DNA from: Galaxea fascicularis
Taxonomy: Eukaryota > Cnidaria > Anthozoa > Scleractinia > Euphylliidae
Assembly: GCA_948470475.1 (NCBI GenBank)
Contig: OX419336.1
Span: 403,501 to 467,500, forward strand
Length of the DNA stretch: 64,000 bases
Reading direction: 5' to 3'
The first letter of the stretch is position 1; the number at the start of each line of letters is the position of its first letter. The notes under the pieces are model-generated. The model was not told the DNA's origin. It did not search any database and worked only from the letters and a program-made list of their open reading frames with translations. The position numbers and the translations under genes were made by a program. Below, piece by piece: positions 13,901-26,945 of this stretch.

Positions 13901-16900
13901 GTGGGTTATGTTTGTCCTTACGTGGACTTGGCTAATCTGCCTGAACACGGAGTATCAACAAAATTTGAATGGAAACGATACTTACTCTGGTACATTAAAC
14001 TAAAATAGTACAAAATAACCACAAACATTGCATAAATAAAAACTGAGTCACAACTGAACCTTTCAAATAACGACAGACAGTGATTATCACGGAAAAAACT
14101 GTCTCCCTTTTTAATCTTAAGGACGGGATCCACTAAGAGCCATTCCCACGGAAAGCCCAGTGCCAAGTCGTAAGATGACTGGCTATCAGAATGCAGCTTG
14201 GACGCCAGAAGGTCTGAATGAAAGACGGCCACAATCTCCTGGTACAAAAACAAAAGCCTTTACAGACGAAGAGATCATGGGGAACAGCATGGCGTCTCCA
14301 AGGCCAAAGTTGAAAAAGAGGCCAATCAGCGTTGCTGTTGGTCTCGCAGACTTGAAAGAGGAGAACAAAGACTTGATAGCAAACACTCAGGAGACAGAGC
14401 GTTCTCAAAGTCCTCTTAGCTCGCCTAGGTCTGCTCTCAATGAAGAAATAATGAAGAAAAGAATGACCATGGGCTCGCCAAGACCAGGTTTGAGACACAG
14501 GCAGTTTAGCGACTCTGAACGTCCCCAGAGTCCTCTTTCGTTGTCTAATTCTTCCGTTGAGTTAAATAAGCTAAGGTCGAGAAGTAACGGAGATGTTCCA
14601 CCACCACCAGAGAATCCTGGTGATTTGCAGTCAATCGAATCTGAAAAGAAGGAGTCTCGAGTTAGAAAGATCTCAACTCAAAGTGGAAGACGAAGCCCTA
14701 ACAAACCAAAGTACGTGGCTGTTGCCTCGTTCGCTGGAGAGGAAACTGGCGAGGTATCCCTTGAAGACGGAGAGGAAGTGGAGGTGTTGCAGAAGGAAGC
14801 AAGTGGATGGTGGTATGTCAAAAATAATTGCTGTGAGGGATGGGCACCAAGTGCCTTTTTGGAACCAGCTCGAGCTCAATCATCCAGGTCTGGGTCCCCA
14901 GAGACCCTGAGTCAGGCTCAAAATGAGGACAATCTTGATGGCTTCAAGCAAAAGGAAGAGGAATTCGACGCCCCTCGTGAAGAACCAATCGAAAATGTAG
15001 ATGAGAATGAAGACCACGTAGAGGAAATGCAGGAGGTACGATATCTTACTACCAACTTTATTTTTACGCTCTGAAACTGTCTGAAATGTTCTTGCGAATA
15101 TTGCGCTATTTATAGCCCTTGCTATAAAAACACTAACAGAAGAAGGAAAATTAGCTAAGTATTGCTAAGTATAACCAGACAGTTGTATACGACCGTCTTA
15201 GGAAAATGGTAACCAAAATGCACTGTTCGGAAAGACCGGGTTGGTTTCCTTTTACGTCAATGTGGTTCTGTCTTTTTGTTTTATATTCCCTACAAAGGAA
15301 TAAATTTAGGAAATAGGTTTTTGTTTGAAACTCAGATGCAGATATTTCATTTAACGTTCCAGCCAAAGCCCCCTTCTTCTATTTCATTTATATATAAATT
15401 CCTAAGATCTCGTTTACGGCAAACAATTTACAAGCAAAACGACTCACGAAAGCTTGCGTGACTTTTTGAATTTAAAAGAGGAATAATTACGATCTTCCCT
15501 AGTGACGAAGTTGTAATGATGATTGCCTTGTTTTGTGGGAGCGTGATGCTAACTTACTCACTTCCGAAAGCCTCCGAGCATATATTGTGATATATTGCAC
15601 CTTAATATAAGATTGTAAACTAGTATCAACATTAAAAGAAACGGAAATTTGCGATTAGAAGAGTTAGCGAAATAGTTGGGTTAGAAACAAGTAAGGATAT
15701 CCTGAAAGCAAATCATTACAAAAATCGAGCCGGAAAAAGTCAGGTTGCTGACAAGGAAGCACGGTTAAACACCTTTTAATCTTAATAATAAGATACGGGT
15801 GGCAGGGGTGTGATTGAAAATTCAGTGTTTTATAAAGGGCGGCAGTGACGTTATAATATAAGTGGGCATCATGTGTTCTACCAAGCAATTTATTGCCACC
15901 GATTCGTAGGCCGTTTAAGTAAACAGAAACAGCTTGATGAAAACAAATAATTTATAATTTTTAAATAATCGTTATCAATGACAAGTCATGAGTAATTTTG
16001 AGATGAAATCACTGTGAAAGCCGGTTATTTCAGCAATTTCCTTTATTCATAACCACGTTTCACGGTTTATTATTGAACAAATAAAATAAAATCTGAAGTG
16101 TTGCATAAAAAAACACTGGCTGCGAGTGTAAGACGGTTGCCATGGCCATCAAACAACCAAACAGACCTCAATAGCAGGCACTTTATAAGGTAACCACATG
16201 CTGAAACTAATGAAGTATGCACACGTACTCCTGACGCCATTTCCTGCCGGGTTGGGGAAGTTGTATGTCGTAATAATGTTACTCGATATGAGTAGGCGAC
16301 TCTCAATAAAAGACACCACTTTATCGTTTTACCTTCACAGTCTTTGACAGGAGGCAGTGGAAAAACAGGGTCGCAGAGAATTCCACCAGAAATGAATCGA
16401 CGAGTTAAGTTTCTTACTGTCGAAGGAATTCAGAAAAGAAAGAATCCAGACAAGAATTATGTAAGTGTAATAAGAATGTTTTAATAGTTTAGTTTCAACT
16501 TTCATTCTCTAAAATTGCCGTCAAAAAAACCTGCTTCAAACTCTTTCGAGTGTTACTGCAGCACGAGATTGGACTTTGTTTGAGACATCAAGATTTGCTA
16601 ACTGCAAAAATCATTTAGGATGAAGCCGTGGTACGCTGCCGCCGTCAACACGTTTTACGTGTCAGTGGCTCGTCTTGGTTTCAGTGAACCATCGTACCAG
16701 AGTCGAACGTATATTTTGTTATGAGTTGTTTACAGCCCGGCTATCAAAGATTTCAGCTATTGATAGTTTCTTGATACAGGAGCACATATTTGGAATATTG
16801 AGATTTTTGTTTTTTGGTAATATTATCTGAGCAATGTCCTCGGTCAATACCAAAACCTTTATTTTTAGCTTTGCTTTGTTTTGTTTCGTTTTTCAAGTAG

Positions 16901-19900
16901 ATGCATTCAAATCTTTTTATTTCTTTTGAGGTGTACCCGATGTGCACGGTTTCCTTGTATAAAAATCTATGTGGCGTTTTAAAATTTTCACTCTTTAAAA
17001 TGGAAGCACAGAACTGAATAAAGATTCAGGGAATGTTCCAAAATATGGAGAGACAGTGGAAAGTACTGCCTGAGAGCTTGTGACTGAATGAATAAGCCTT
17101 TTACTCTTAAATACCTCTTTTAACACTTATCAACGTTTAATCAGTCTTCATCCTCAAGGAAACACATTTTGGTCATCGAACATGAAAAGTTTTAGTATGA
17201 GCTGAAAAAAATCACTTGCCAAATGTTGCCAAAAAATATTTTCTTTTAAAGGCAGTTGTTCTATTTGGCAAGAACTTGTGTCGGATTATTTATACAATTA
17301 ACAATTGTTCCTTAGGTTTATATTCTCAAAGTTGTGTGGTCTGACGGAACCATCAACATTGTCTACCGACAGTGCAGCGATTTCTTTTTCCTTCAGGTGA
17401 GTGATAGATACAAATAAAAAGCACGTTAACTTTTTCATCAAGAAACAGCGCTTTCAGTGGTGCTACTGTATTGAGTTATTAAAGATATTGCTAATGCGCT
17501 TAAGGTTAATTTTCAATAAATGTCTTTTAGTGGTCCAATATTGACTGTAAGCTCGCATGCCACATCATCTAATGTCATGCCATCGTTTATTGACTAAACA
17601 AAAGCGACGTGGGGCATATTCACGCGCCGAACTGATGCGTGCGATCATGACTAGGAACATTTGCACGAAAAACGTGAATTGCGAGACTAATTTACAAAAC
17701 TGATATGCAAGCGTGGGTGCAAAGTCTGTTTGTTTGTTTGTGTGCTCTTCTTCTAAGTTGGTTCTTAATTATGACGAACAAAAAGAAAAGTAAACAAACC
17801 TGTTAACTATAGAAACGGACTAAACATTTTTGAAGGTACAAACATCTGTACAGTGTGAGATTGAAGTGATCAGAAGAAACCAAGAAATTATAAACAAACA
17901 GGAATATTCAAACATATCATGTTTTATTTTATGGCTTTTTTAGGAGAACCTAAGGAAAGAATTCCCAACAGCTATTGGAAAGGAAATCCCTGTATTAAAA
18001 GGTATGATAGTAATCAAAATCAAAAATACAAAGGACGATTACTTGGGAAAATAGAAATTAATCTGGCAACTTACAAGAAACAGGTCAATCTTGCTTATGC
18101 TGTTGTTACTAATTAACGACAAGCAAAATTTGACTACAAAAGTTTTCATGGCTTTTTAGCTTACACTTTACTTTTACTTTTGATTTTTTACTGAAAGTAA
18201 ATATTTGCTTTCTGCTTTCAGGAAAGAAATTTACTGAAAACTGTCGCTTTTGCTTCAAAGATGGGACTTGCAAACGGCGTCAATTTATGAATCAGTTTTG
18301 TCATGTAAGTAGAGATCACGGGTTTAAGATTATCTGTAGAATTAAGACAAACCACAAGAAAAATTATGCATTCTTTTTCATTCAAAATTAAATAGTGCAA
18401 TGCAATTTCTTTTTCTGCAGGAACTTATTAATGCCCCAGATAATATTTCGAAATGTCAAGCTGTGATGACGTTTTGTAAGCCTCGCTCTAGTGACGTCCT
18501 TCCCCATGGACAGTGAGTATAGATACCATTACTTTTTTGGTCTCACCAATGTCAGTAGTGCATAGTATTTCAGTTTACTGATTGCTATTCTTATTCTTAT
18601 TCGAGAATCTACTTTCAACTGTAGGACTAACTATATTTATTACAACGAGAACTTTCTGCTTTCTAGACTAAAAACTACAATAATACGATTTCAATTTGAA
18701 ACCGACAATAAAGTAGAACATATTATGAAGGTGATTAAAACAAATATGGAACAATATGACGTTCAGTTTTAATCTCCCTACCGTTTTCTTGGCTTATTTT
18801 TAGGAATGAAAAACCTGATGACAAGAGCAAAGAGAGTAAGTTATATCTACCAATTTCATTTCGCTTATCGACTTGTTTCTGTTATCCAGAGTTTCTGTCA
18901 CTTTAACCTTTACTAGGAAATTAAATTAGAGTGTTTGTATTCCAGATGATGAAGACAACGTTAACATCTCGGGACCTGTCGTGTTTGAACAATACATTGT
19001 AATAGCTGACTACAAAAAGAAAAACAAGAACGATATCTCCCTGAGTGCTGGCGACACTGTTGATGTCATTGAAAGAAACAACTATGGTAAGCACAATGCA
19101 AGCATGACAAGGCATCCATACACACATCAATATTAGCATCACAGGGCAAATAAGCGGACTGGTCGTTGAGTATAAACCTTACGGACTGGGAAAACTGTCG
19201 GATGCCTCATTTTAAAGACTACATTTCAATCTTTGTAAATTTCAGTAAAATAAAATTATTGAATTGTGGAAGGAAAAAAAAAAACACGTAATTACAGAGT
19301 CGCCATGTAGGAAAATGATGGGGGATGGTGGGGGGTCACCTCACACAGTATAATGAAAGTAGGGCAATTGTTTAAACACAATACAATAAAGTAAAACTAC
19401 GTTTAGATCTACAGAGATAATTTCTTTCACCTTCTTTACAAAGGTTGGTGGTTAGTTGACCGAGAAGGAGAGTTAGGTTGGGCTCCAGCATCACATCTTG
19501 AACCTGTAGACGATGGATCAGAGATCACCACTTCAAAAACTTTTGCACCTGGACAAGGTAACCATCAACAAGCCGAATTAAATCTTTGTACCACAACCAT
19601 TGAAGCAAAAGATAGAGGCAAAATGTCTGGGTAATCTGGCACTGATTGCCCTTCGATGAAGCACTGCACTGGCAGAATGATTAGTAACTGTCTTGTACTA
19701 TGAACATTATTTCATCATCGCAACAAACTTAAGAACAGAATAAGTTTTTGTGCCATGCTTTTAATGAATCGTTTCTTTGAATTGCAGAGGAGGTTTACCA
19801 GTCCATACAGAGCCATCAAGCGCAAGCTGAGGACGAACTGTCCTTTGATGTCGGTGTTATGTTGAAAGTTGTGGAAAAGAATTTGGATGGATGGTGGCTC

Positions 19901-21869
19901 GTGAGGTAACTACTATAGCAAATTTTGAAGGTTGTCTAAAATGTAAAAAAAGAAAAGGGTTTCCAACGCTGTGTTTAATATTTCAGTAGAATTTGCTGAT
20001 ACTGTGTTCACATTATCCTGCTAGATATCAAGGCGAGGAAGGATGGGCGCCTGCCATGTTTCTAAAGCAAGTAGCCGATTCCGATGATTCCTCTTTTTCA
20101 ACAAGTGGAAAAATGGACGAGTTGGCTATCGTCTCTTTTAACGGAGGTACGTCAACTCTGCTGACAACGTGTCTCTGTAGTGATTCAGTATTTCGGGTCA
20201 CTTATTACAAACACTTACCTCAACTCTGCTGACAACGTGTCTCTATATTGATTATTTCGGGTTACTTATTACAAACACTTTCCTTTTACCAAGAACAACC
20301 TCTATGAAGAGGTCTGTTTGCAATATATCCTGGCGAGGGCACAAAGCCTTAAGTCAAATATTACTTCTCAGCCGTCTTAAGCGTATGTAGACGTTTTAGT
20401 GCACTCACATTAGAACATAACCCCTTTCTTCGCTTTATCCTTTTCTGGTTATTAATTAAGTACATTATTTTCTTGGCAGATTCTGAAAGCGATGATAGCC
20501 AAGGACTCACGCGAACACCTCCTACACGGCGAAGCATGGTAAAACATTCTAAAAGATTAATTAATTAAACCAGGTTATTGCCAATAATACCAAAGTTGTA
20601 TTAAACAACGTTTTGCACTATAGAATATGTATGATGATTTAAAGATTTTGATCGATCCATTCGACTCCTAGCCTTCCTTGCAGTCGTATTCAGGGGAGTC
20701 GCATTTCACCTCCTCCCCATTCGACTTCAAAGGTTTTCAGTGAAAATCCTGTCCTCATCAAAAGGGTATTAAAATTGTCTTACAATTGTCTTAAAACGTT
20801 TACGTCATTTAAAAAAAAAATTAAAAGTTAATCTGGCTTGGTTAAAATTGTCTTCTTCAAACAGGAGAGCGATTTTGCAAACATTTATTCTATCTACTAT
20901 CCACAAAATCAATTATCTTTTCCACAATAATCAGAAATGTAGGCTGTCAGTTGACATAAGCTAATTGTGTTTACAATACAAACGCTTACAATGTTGCTGT
21001 CATTGTTTTCTTTTAAGGTTCAAAGATCAGTCAGAAAAAAGCCAAAACGAAATTCCTCTCATCAGATCAATGATATAGCAATACAAGAGGAGGAGGAATC
21101 TCCCGAAACACGGAAGAAAAACGACCGATCGATTTCAGTGCCTACGAAAGCGTACACGCCACCTCCAAATAAGAAGGTATCTCCACGACCCAAAATAAGG
21201 TCATTATCTAGACCCAAATCAAGTGAGGTCAACCAAGGAGATTTAGTGAACCAGTGGCCAAATCGTGAGCTGTCCATGTCAAGTGGATATGTGAGCTCCC
21301 CAAGTGGCAGCCTTTCTTCGCTTGCATCAGATGTTTTCAGTGCTGAGGAAAACACATGCCCCACTATGAAAAAGTGCCCAACAATTCCGCGTTTTGAAAA
21401 TGTTGTCCAGGAAGGCCCGTTCCATAGATCACATTCGGCATCCTCACTGGTGCAGTACAAGAACGAAATGGAGTCAGCTTTGAATGGCAAGCCAACATCA
21501 TCCAACGTGAAATCAGTGTCCGGAAGAAGCAGTCCCATTCCAGCACCAAGAAAGAGTTCCACAGCAAGCAGAAAAAGTCCACTGGCAGGCTCACCAAACA
21601 AAAATGGCGAGCTTAAGCTGTCGCCTAGAGAGTCAAGTTCAGAGATTGAATATGAAAGCAATTCCGACTATAGTCAAAAGGAAAACGAAGAGTTGGTGTA
21701 TCGAGCTGTCTATCCGTATATCTCACAAGAACAAGGGGAAATCACCTTCAACGAGGGAGACGTGGTAGAGGTTATTCGAAGAGGGGAGAATGGATGGTGG
21801 CTTTTGAAAAGTTCAAAGGCTGGTCTTGGATGGGGACCCTCTAACTACCTTGAGTCTGTGGCGTATTGA
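10905..21869 (+). CDS. SH3PXD2: SH3PXD2/Tks-like adaptor with two PX domains (PX-SH3-PX-SH3-SH3-SH3), 1081 aa model
   Basis: Nineteen exons join in frame: 10905-10976, 11488-11568, 12261-12339, 12674-12753, 13520-13611, 13712-13767, 14122-15035, 16341-16460, 17316-17396, 17944-18001, 18222-18304, 18421-18512, 18804-18835, 18946-19086, 19444-19557, 19788-19905, 20025-20146, 20480-20538, 21018-21869. Domains: PX1 about aa 1-134; Ser/Pro-rich linker; SH3-1 about 350-403; PX2 about 478-610; SH3-2 about 629-681; SH3-3 about 700-752; C-terminal SH3-4 1025-1081. The SH3s carry the Gly-Trp-Trp or equivalent pair. PX2 to SH3-3 matches the N-terminal order of Tks4/Tks5, phosphoinositide-anchored Src-substrate scaffolds of invadosomes and NADPH oxidases. 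The extra N-terminal PX-SH3 unit is unusual. Alternative: two genes, one ending at the in-frame stop at 15072-15074, the other starting at the ATG at 16390. Phase-0 splice sites at 15035 and 16341 favour one gene without proving it. Confidence 0.8.
13181..13436. repeat. Inverted-repeat (MITE-like) element in intron 4 of the plus-strand gene
   Basis: The left end GGGGCGCTATCCATT pairs with the right end AATGGAAAGCGCCCC with one mismatch, about 255 bp apart. The interior is AT-rich and non-coding. It sits wholly inside the intron between 12753 and 13520, so it does not affect the reading frame. Confidence 0.55.
20152..20287. repeat. Two-copy tandem duplication, 68-bp period
   Basis: The block starting TCAACTCTGCTGACAACG recurs 68 bp downstream with a few changes, both copies ending in TTATTACAAACACTT. 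It lies just after the splice donor at 20147 in an intron of the plus-strand SH3PXD2-like gene and looks like a simple recent tandem duplication. Confidence 0.85.
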
Positions 21870-22987
21870 AACATTCTCCTTATTTCAAGGAGCAACTGAC
21901 GATGAAGAAAAAATATTAAATTAAGAGCTACTTTCTTAGTATAAGATTACCCTAGAAAAAGCCACGAGGAATATGAGAAATAATATTTTCTCCGTTTAGT
22001 GTATCATTCAGATCAGAAATGCGTGACCTAACCTCTAGGAAATAGAGGGGAATCTAGGATGGAATGAGTGAAAGCTAACAACTTTTGACGGGGCAATCTG
22101 ACAAAACTTCTGGTTTAAGTCCATTTGGATGTGTAATACAAATAACAATTGCTGCAAGACCGAATCATTTCGTCACTTAAACCGCATTTAACACAAAGGA
22201 AATAAGGCCAATCAAAGGCAGTTTTTCCTCGAGTGTGTTGCTTTGTCTGCTAGTTAGTTTCATGCCCAACACCTCCCTGGTTATAGTCATTCTGAATATC
22301 ACCTTCACTTCTCACATGACTCAATGATATGATTTCAAATCTTATAAAAGAAACGGAAAATAGCTGTTTCGTGTTCGTGTTTACGAGCGAAGTAGCTTTC
22401 GGTTATGCTTGCTGGCGGGCTCGTCCAACTTGATCATCCAGGTCCAAGGCATGAAAGAATCATAGTTGGTTGCACGGTATTACGTACAACTTTCTCTTGT
22501 TCGTACTTTGTGCACTGATTGCAGTATCAAAAAAATTCTTTACGAGATTTACACGATAAATTGTTGCTGTTTATTGTTCGTTACGTTTAATTAACCACCA
22601 AACTCTTAATAACGCTTGAATCGAACCTTTCGCCTGGGCCTTGCGGTCTTCTCAGAAACACTTGCATCATTTTGTTCATGTTATACGTTTGCTAAATAAT
22701 ATATGTCCCACTTTGATCAAACAGTAGGGCGCCGCTGGGAGAGGCGGGGGAGGTTGACTGCTTAGATAACTATTTTGAATAAGATATTAACATGTACCTA
22801 AAGGAGAAGTTTACGTGTCATCAGTAACAAGAGAAATTTTGACAAAGGTTCGCTGACAATAAATCTTGTAAATTTTCTTCGTGCAGGGAGTTATAAAACA
22901 GGCCCGGAAAAATATTCAGTATTTAAACAAACTACATGTAGTATGTTTTGATTTGAGTGCCATTTAAATAGAAATCTGGGATGTTAA
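21870..22987. other. 3' flank of the plus-strand gene, no gene seen
   Basis: This holds the presumed 3' UTR of the plus-strand SH3PXD2-like gene and unique AT-rich DNA up to the LINE. An AATAAA lies near 22858, but it is almost 1 kb from the stop codon and its use is uncertain; an ATTAAA variant near 21914 is closer. No coding exon or RNA gene was recognised. Confidence 0.5.
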
Positions 22988-25380
22988 AAAATAGACCTCC
23001 TTAAATCAATTGCAAATAAACATGCACCAATAAAGCAGATGTCACAAAAAAAACAAAAATTAGCTGTTAAGCCTTGGATAACAAAAGGCATTTTTAAATC
23101 AATCAAAACTAAACATGCAATGTATAAAACACATTTTTTTTCTAATAACCCAGCTAAAGTAGCTGAATATAAAAAGTATGCCAACAAACTTAACTGGCTT
23201 AAAAATACAAGTAAGAAAAGTTATTTCTGCCAACACTTTGATTTATGTAAAAATAATTTGAGAGCTTCTTGGAGACTAATCGGTATGCTAATCAAACGAA
23301 ACTCAAAGGGACAAACTCCCATACCAAAAGTGATGCGTAACAATAGAGTCTATACTGATAAGGCTGAGATTGCAGACCAATTTAATAAACATTTTGTTAA
23401 TGTGGGTCCAAATCTGGCGAAAGAAATAGAGAATTGCGAAGGAAGCCCCACACAGTTCATTAAAACAACCCCATTAGCTAGCTTTGTTATGTCTGCTGTT
23501 ACTGAAACCCAGGTGTCTTCACTTTTTAAAGGTTTGAGTGACAATAAAACATCCCTGGATATTCCTAATAAGCTAATTAAGGCAGCTGCCCTACCATTGT
23601 CCAAACCCCTTACATACATTTATAACCTCTCAATTGAAACAGGCATTGTACCTGATGTATTGAAAATCTCTCAGGTTACTCCAGTGTTTAAAAGTGGTGA
23701 TGCGACCAACCCTAGCAATTATCGACCTATAGCAACTCTTTCACCATTTAGTAAAGTACTTGAAAGGCTAATTTATGATCAATTATATGCTTTTGTGGAG
23801 AAGCATCATATTTTATACAACTACCAATTTGGATTCAGAAAAGGATACTCCACCGAACAGGCTATTCTTGAAATTACAGATAACTTAAAGCTAGCTATTG
23901 ATAAAAGGCAAGTTACCTGTGGTTTATTTCTTGACTTGTCAAAGGCCTTCGATACAGTTAATCACAGAATTTTACTATCCAAACTCTATTTATATGGTAT
24001 CCGTGGAGTCCCACATAGATGGTTTGAAAGCTATCTTCATAATCGCAAGCAGTATGTAAAGATTGAATCTACTAAATCTGACAATGAAAACATCACTTGT
24101 GGAATACCACAAGGCTCAACTCTAGGACCACTCCTTTTTTTGCTGTATATAAATGACTTACCAAATTGTACTGATAAACTTTCAGTTCGTAGTTTTGCTG
24201 ATGATACAAACTTTTTCTTTTCTAGTGATAATTTACAGTACCTTGAGTCTGTTATGAATCATGAGCTTAAACTTATCTATAAGTATTGTGCTCTCAATAA
24301 ACTATCCATTAACTTTTCAAAGACTAACTATATGCTGGTATCATCACCAAGGTATCACCCTAGGATAAATATTGATAATGTAGAAGAAAAGGATCATATT
24401 AAGTATTTAGGAGTCTATATTGATAAGCATCTCAATTGGCAACCACAGCTGCAACATATAAACAATAAAGTAGCCAAAAATATTGGTATTCTTACCAAAC
24501 TGAGACATTACCTTAACCTTCACATGCTGAAACAAATATATTATGCTTTGATTTATCCCTATCTAAGCTATGGCATTTTTGCCTGGGGTTGTGCCTGCAA
24601 CAATCGATTGAATTGCCTTCGTATCAAGCTGAATAAATGTCTTCGATGCATTTTCTTTGCACATGCTAGGGAGAGTGCTGGCCCTTACTACAAACTTTTA
24701 GGAATTCTTAAGCTGGACTGTATATATAAATTTAGAATGAGTTGCCTTACACATAAGATTAAAACTAGAACTGGTAGCATTCCAGATGTCTTCTCTGATA
24801 TCCTGACTCCAGTAAATCATGTGCACAGCTATAACACACGATTTGCTAATAACCTGAATTTCTTTAGGCCAAGAGTGTCAACCAATATGGGTAAATCTAC
24901 GTACAGATTCTCAAGCCCAAAAATTTGGGAATCTATACCCCTCAGAATTAAAAGTCTTCCCTACAACACTTTTAAGAATGAGTATAAATGCTATCTTTTG
25001 TATAATCAAACATGATTTTGTTGTTGCTGCTGTTAATTAATTTAATTTTACTGACTGTGTTTTATTTTGCTGTTTCCATGTCTTTCTTTCTTTCTTTCAT
25101 TTCTTTCTTCTTTTTTTTATGAAAACATAAATAGAACGTACATGTATGTAGTGTAACCTAATTGAATATTTAATGCCTTATGCTGCCATTTACTTGGCCA
25201 TGGCGGTGTCCAACCAGAAAGCTTTTGCTACTTTGGGCACCGCTCACATATTAATTTATTTCTTAATGGCTTCATTTTATTTTATGCTTTATTATTGTCA
25301 CTTCTGTAACTCATAAATTGTATTTAAATGCCCTTTATAGTGTAAATAAAAAATATATTCAATTCAATATTCAATCAAAC
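22988..25380 (+). mobile_element. 5'-truncated non-LTR retrotransposon (CR1/Jockey-type LINE) with open reverse transcriptase frame
   Basis: A frame open from just after a TAA at 22985-22987 runs to the stop at 25013-25015 (at least 658 aa from the ATG at 23039). It carries the RT motif series in order: SNYRPIATLSPFSKVLE, QFGFRKGYSTEQA, LDLSKAFDTVNH, GIPQGSTLGPLLF and the catalytic FADDT, then the C-terminal domain with LGVYID. The apurinic endonuclease domain normally upstream is missing; the frame begins in the endonuclease-RT linker, so the copy is 5'-truncated. The 3' part ends in short ATTCA-type repeats near 25360-25380, as in CR1-like elements. It is inserted between the two convergent SH3PXD2-like genes. 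The intact 2-kb frame suggests a fairly recent insertion. No target-site duplication could be fixed by eye. Confidence 0.9.
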
Positions 25381-26514
25381 CAGCCTTATAAAGTAAGCTA
25401 TCGTTGTGGAAACAAAGTTGCATTAGTTCTATTGTTTGCGTCAGAGATTGTACAGTATTTTAAAAAAAAATCCGCTGCAATGGTCTTTAATCTGATGAAG
25501 ACCAGGAATAAAATAAACTTTTGATTTTTAAAAACAGCCTCCTCTTTGATGGTCAATGTTGATTATGCATCTATTTGTCTATTTTATGTAAATACAAGTA
25601 GGAAAGGAGCTTCACCCAATTTTTTTTGCCAATTGAGGATCGCCAGTTTATGGAACTAATTTAACAAATGTTTGTATCGATGGAGACCTTGAACACCAGG
25701 TCAAGGTTTGACTAAGAATGCTGTATTAATCCGTTGAAACTGCATTCAGCGCGGAGCGGAGAGAGAGTGGTGGGAATCCAGGAGAATAGGGGAGAGACCC
25801 CGTAACCGTTTCCAGACGTGGTTTGTGATTGGAGAACGAAACAATAGATAACTCAAACAATACCCCTAGCCCTGATAACAAAAGAAGCTACAGGCCATAG
25901 GTACTAATGAAAATATAGGTCTGGAAGAGCTACACGGTTACTCAAATAGGGGGCGGAATGAGTGGGGAAGGCAGGAGACAAATCACTTTTGACCCCCTTC
26001 AAAATTTGATCGGCCACTTTGGCCACATCCTATGACGATGGCGATTTCGCAGCGACATTGAAAAACCGCGGTGGTAGTTTCGGTCGTTGGAGCATTGGAA
26101 ATGTTCTTCTGTCACATTTGTTGTTGTGAGTTCACCGTCTGCCAAAAGATTAGGAAGCTTTGGCACCGAGGAAGGAAGCGGAAACGATCAACAACAGTGG
26201 TTAAATGTAATCACTCTAACTTGGAAAAAAGATATGTATGAGCATCAAATATCCATTAAGGGAGTTTGGAGTCTTCGTTCGCTTCGACGGGTAATACCAT
26301 GCTAACGATTCCTAACAAAGGAGAAACAACTTTCTATTGCTGCTACTCCACAGGTGATGAACGCATGCGTACGATACTGGTCATACCATGGGTCAGATTG
26401 ATATGGTGTGCTTTTTGCTGTTTATTCTATTTCCCCTTCAATTTCGGAAAACATCACGAAAAAGACTTCCTTTTCTTTGCCTGAGACTAAAAGTGACAAA
26501 AAAGAATAAAGGGG
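25381..26514. other. Intergenic, no gene recognised
   Basis: Unique-looking or degenerate repeat DNA between the LINE and a palindromic repeat. A 72-aa ORF beginning at 26087 has no recognisable domain and I do not support it as a gene. Confidence 0.45.
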
Positions 26515-26584
26515 GTGGTTTCTAAAGAAACTGTGGTGTTGCGTCGGTCAGGGAGTTGTACACAAAAATGTGGTTTTAACAACG

Positions 26585-26615
<31 letters not shown>

Positions 26616-26945
26616 GGACTCTAAAAGCTGACGTTTTGAGCGTTAACCTTTCGTCAGAGCGATTCGAAGAATTATGGGTTATGTGTGGTTTATATAGAGG
26701 AGATGGAGTTACGCTATTGGTGGTAACATGGCAACTTTTCATCCAATTAACGTATTCCTACTTTTCACGTTACCACGTTACCACCAATACCGTAGCTTCA
26801 TCTCCTCTATGTAAACTACGTACAGTCCATAATTCTTCAATTTGCTCGGAAGGGCTAACGCTCGAAATTTCAGCCTCTAGAATCTCTGTAAGGGGGTCAA
26901 TTTACATTATCAACTCCGTCGATACAACCAAATTTTTGTAGTAAG
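26515..26945. repeat. Palindromic repeat: two outward-facing copies of a hammerhead-bearing repeat family
   Basis: The two arms (about 26515-26720, minus, and 26780-26940, plus) are diverged inverted copies. Each runs from a CCATAATTCTTC block through GGCTAACGCTCGAAA-type and AGAATC-CTGTA blocks to TCAATTTACATTATCAAC. A third copy lies at 36680-36880 (+). The core block resembles a minimal type I hammerhead ribozyme, but every copy here carries core mutations. No ORF. Confidence 0.75.

Noticed and set aside
15036..15074. Thirteen extra codons after exon 7 as the true C-terminus of the plus-strand gene
   Set aside because: The residues look like translated intron, and the phase-0 donor joins cleanly to the next PX exon; kept only as the two-gene alternative.
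21062..21661. 199-codon ORF on the minus strand
   Set aside because: Shadow frame opposite the last exon of the plus-strand SH3PXD2-like gene; no similarity or splice context.
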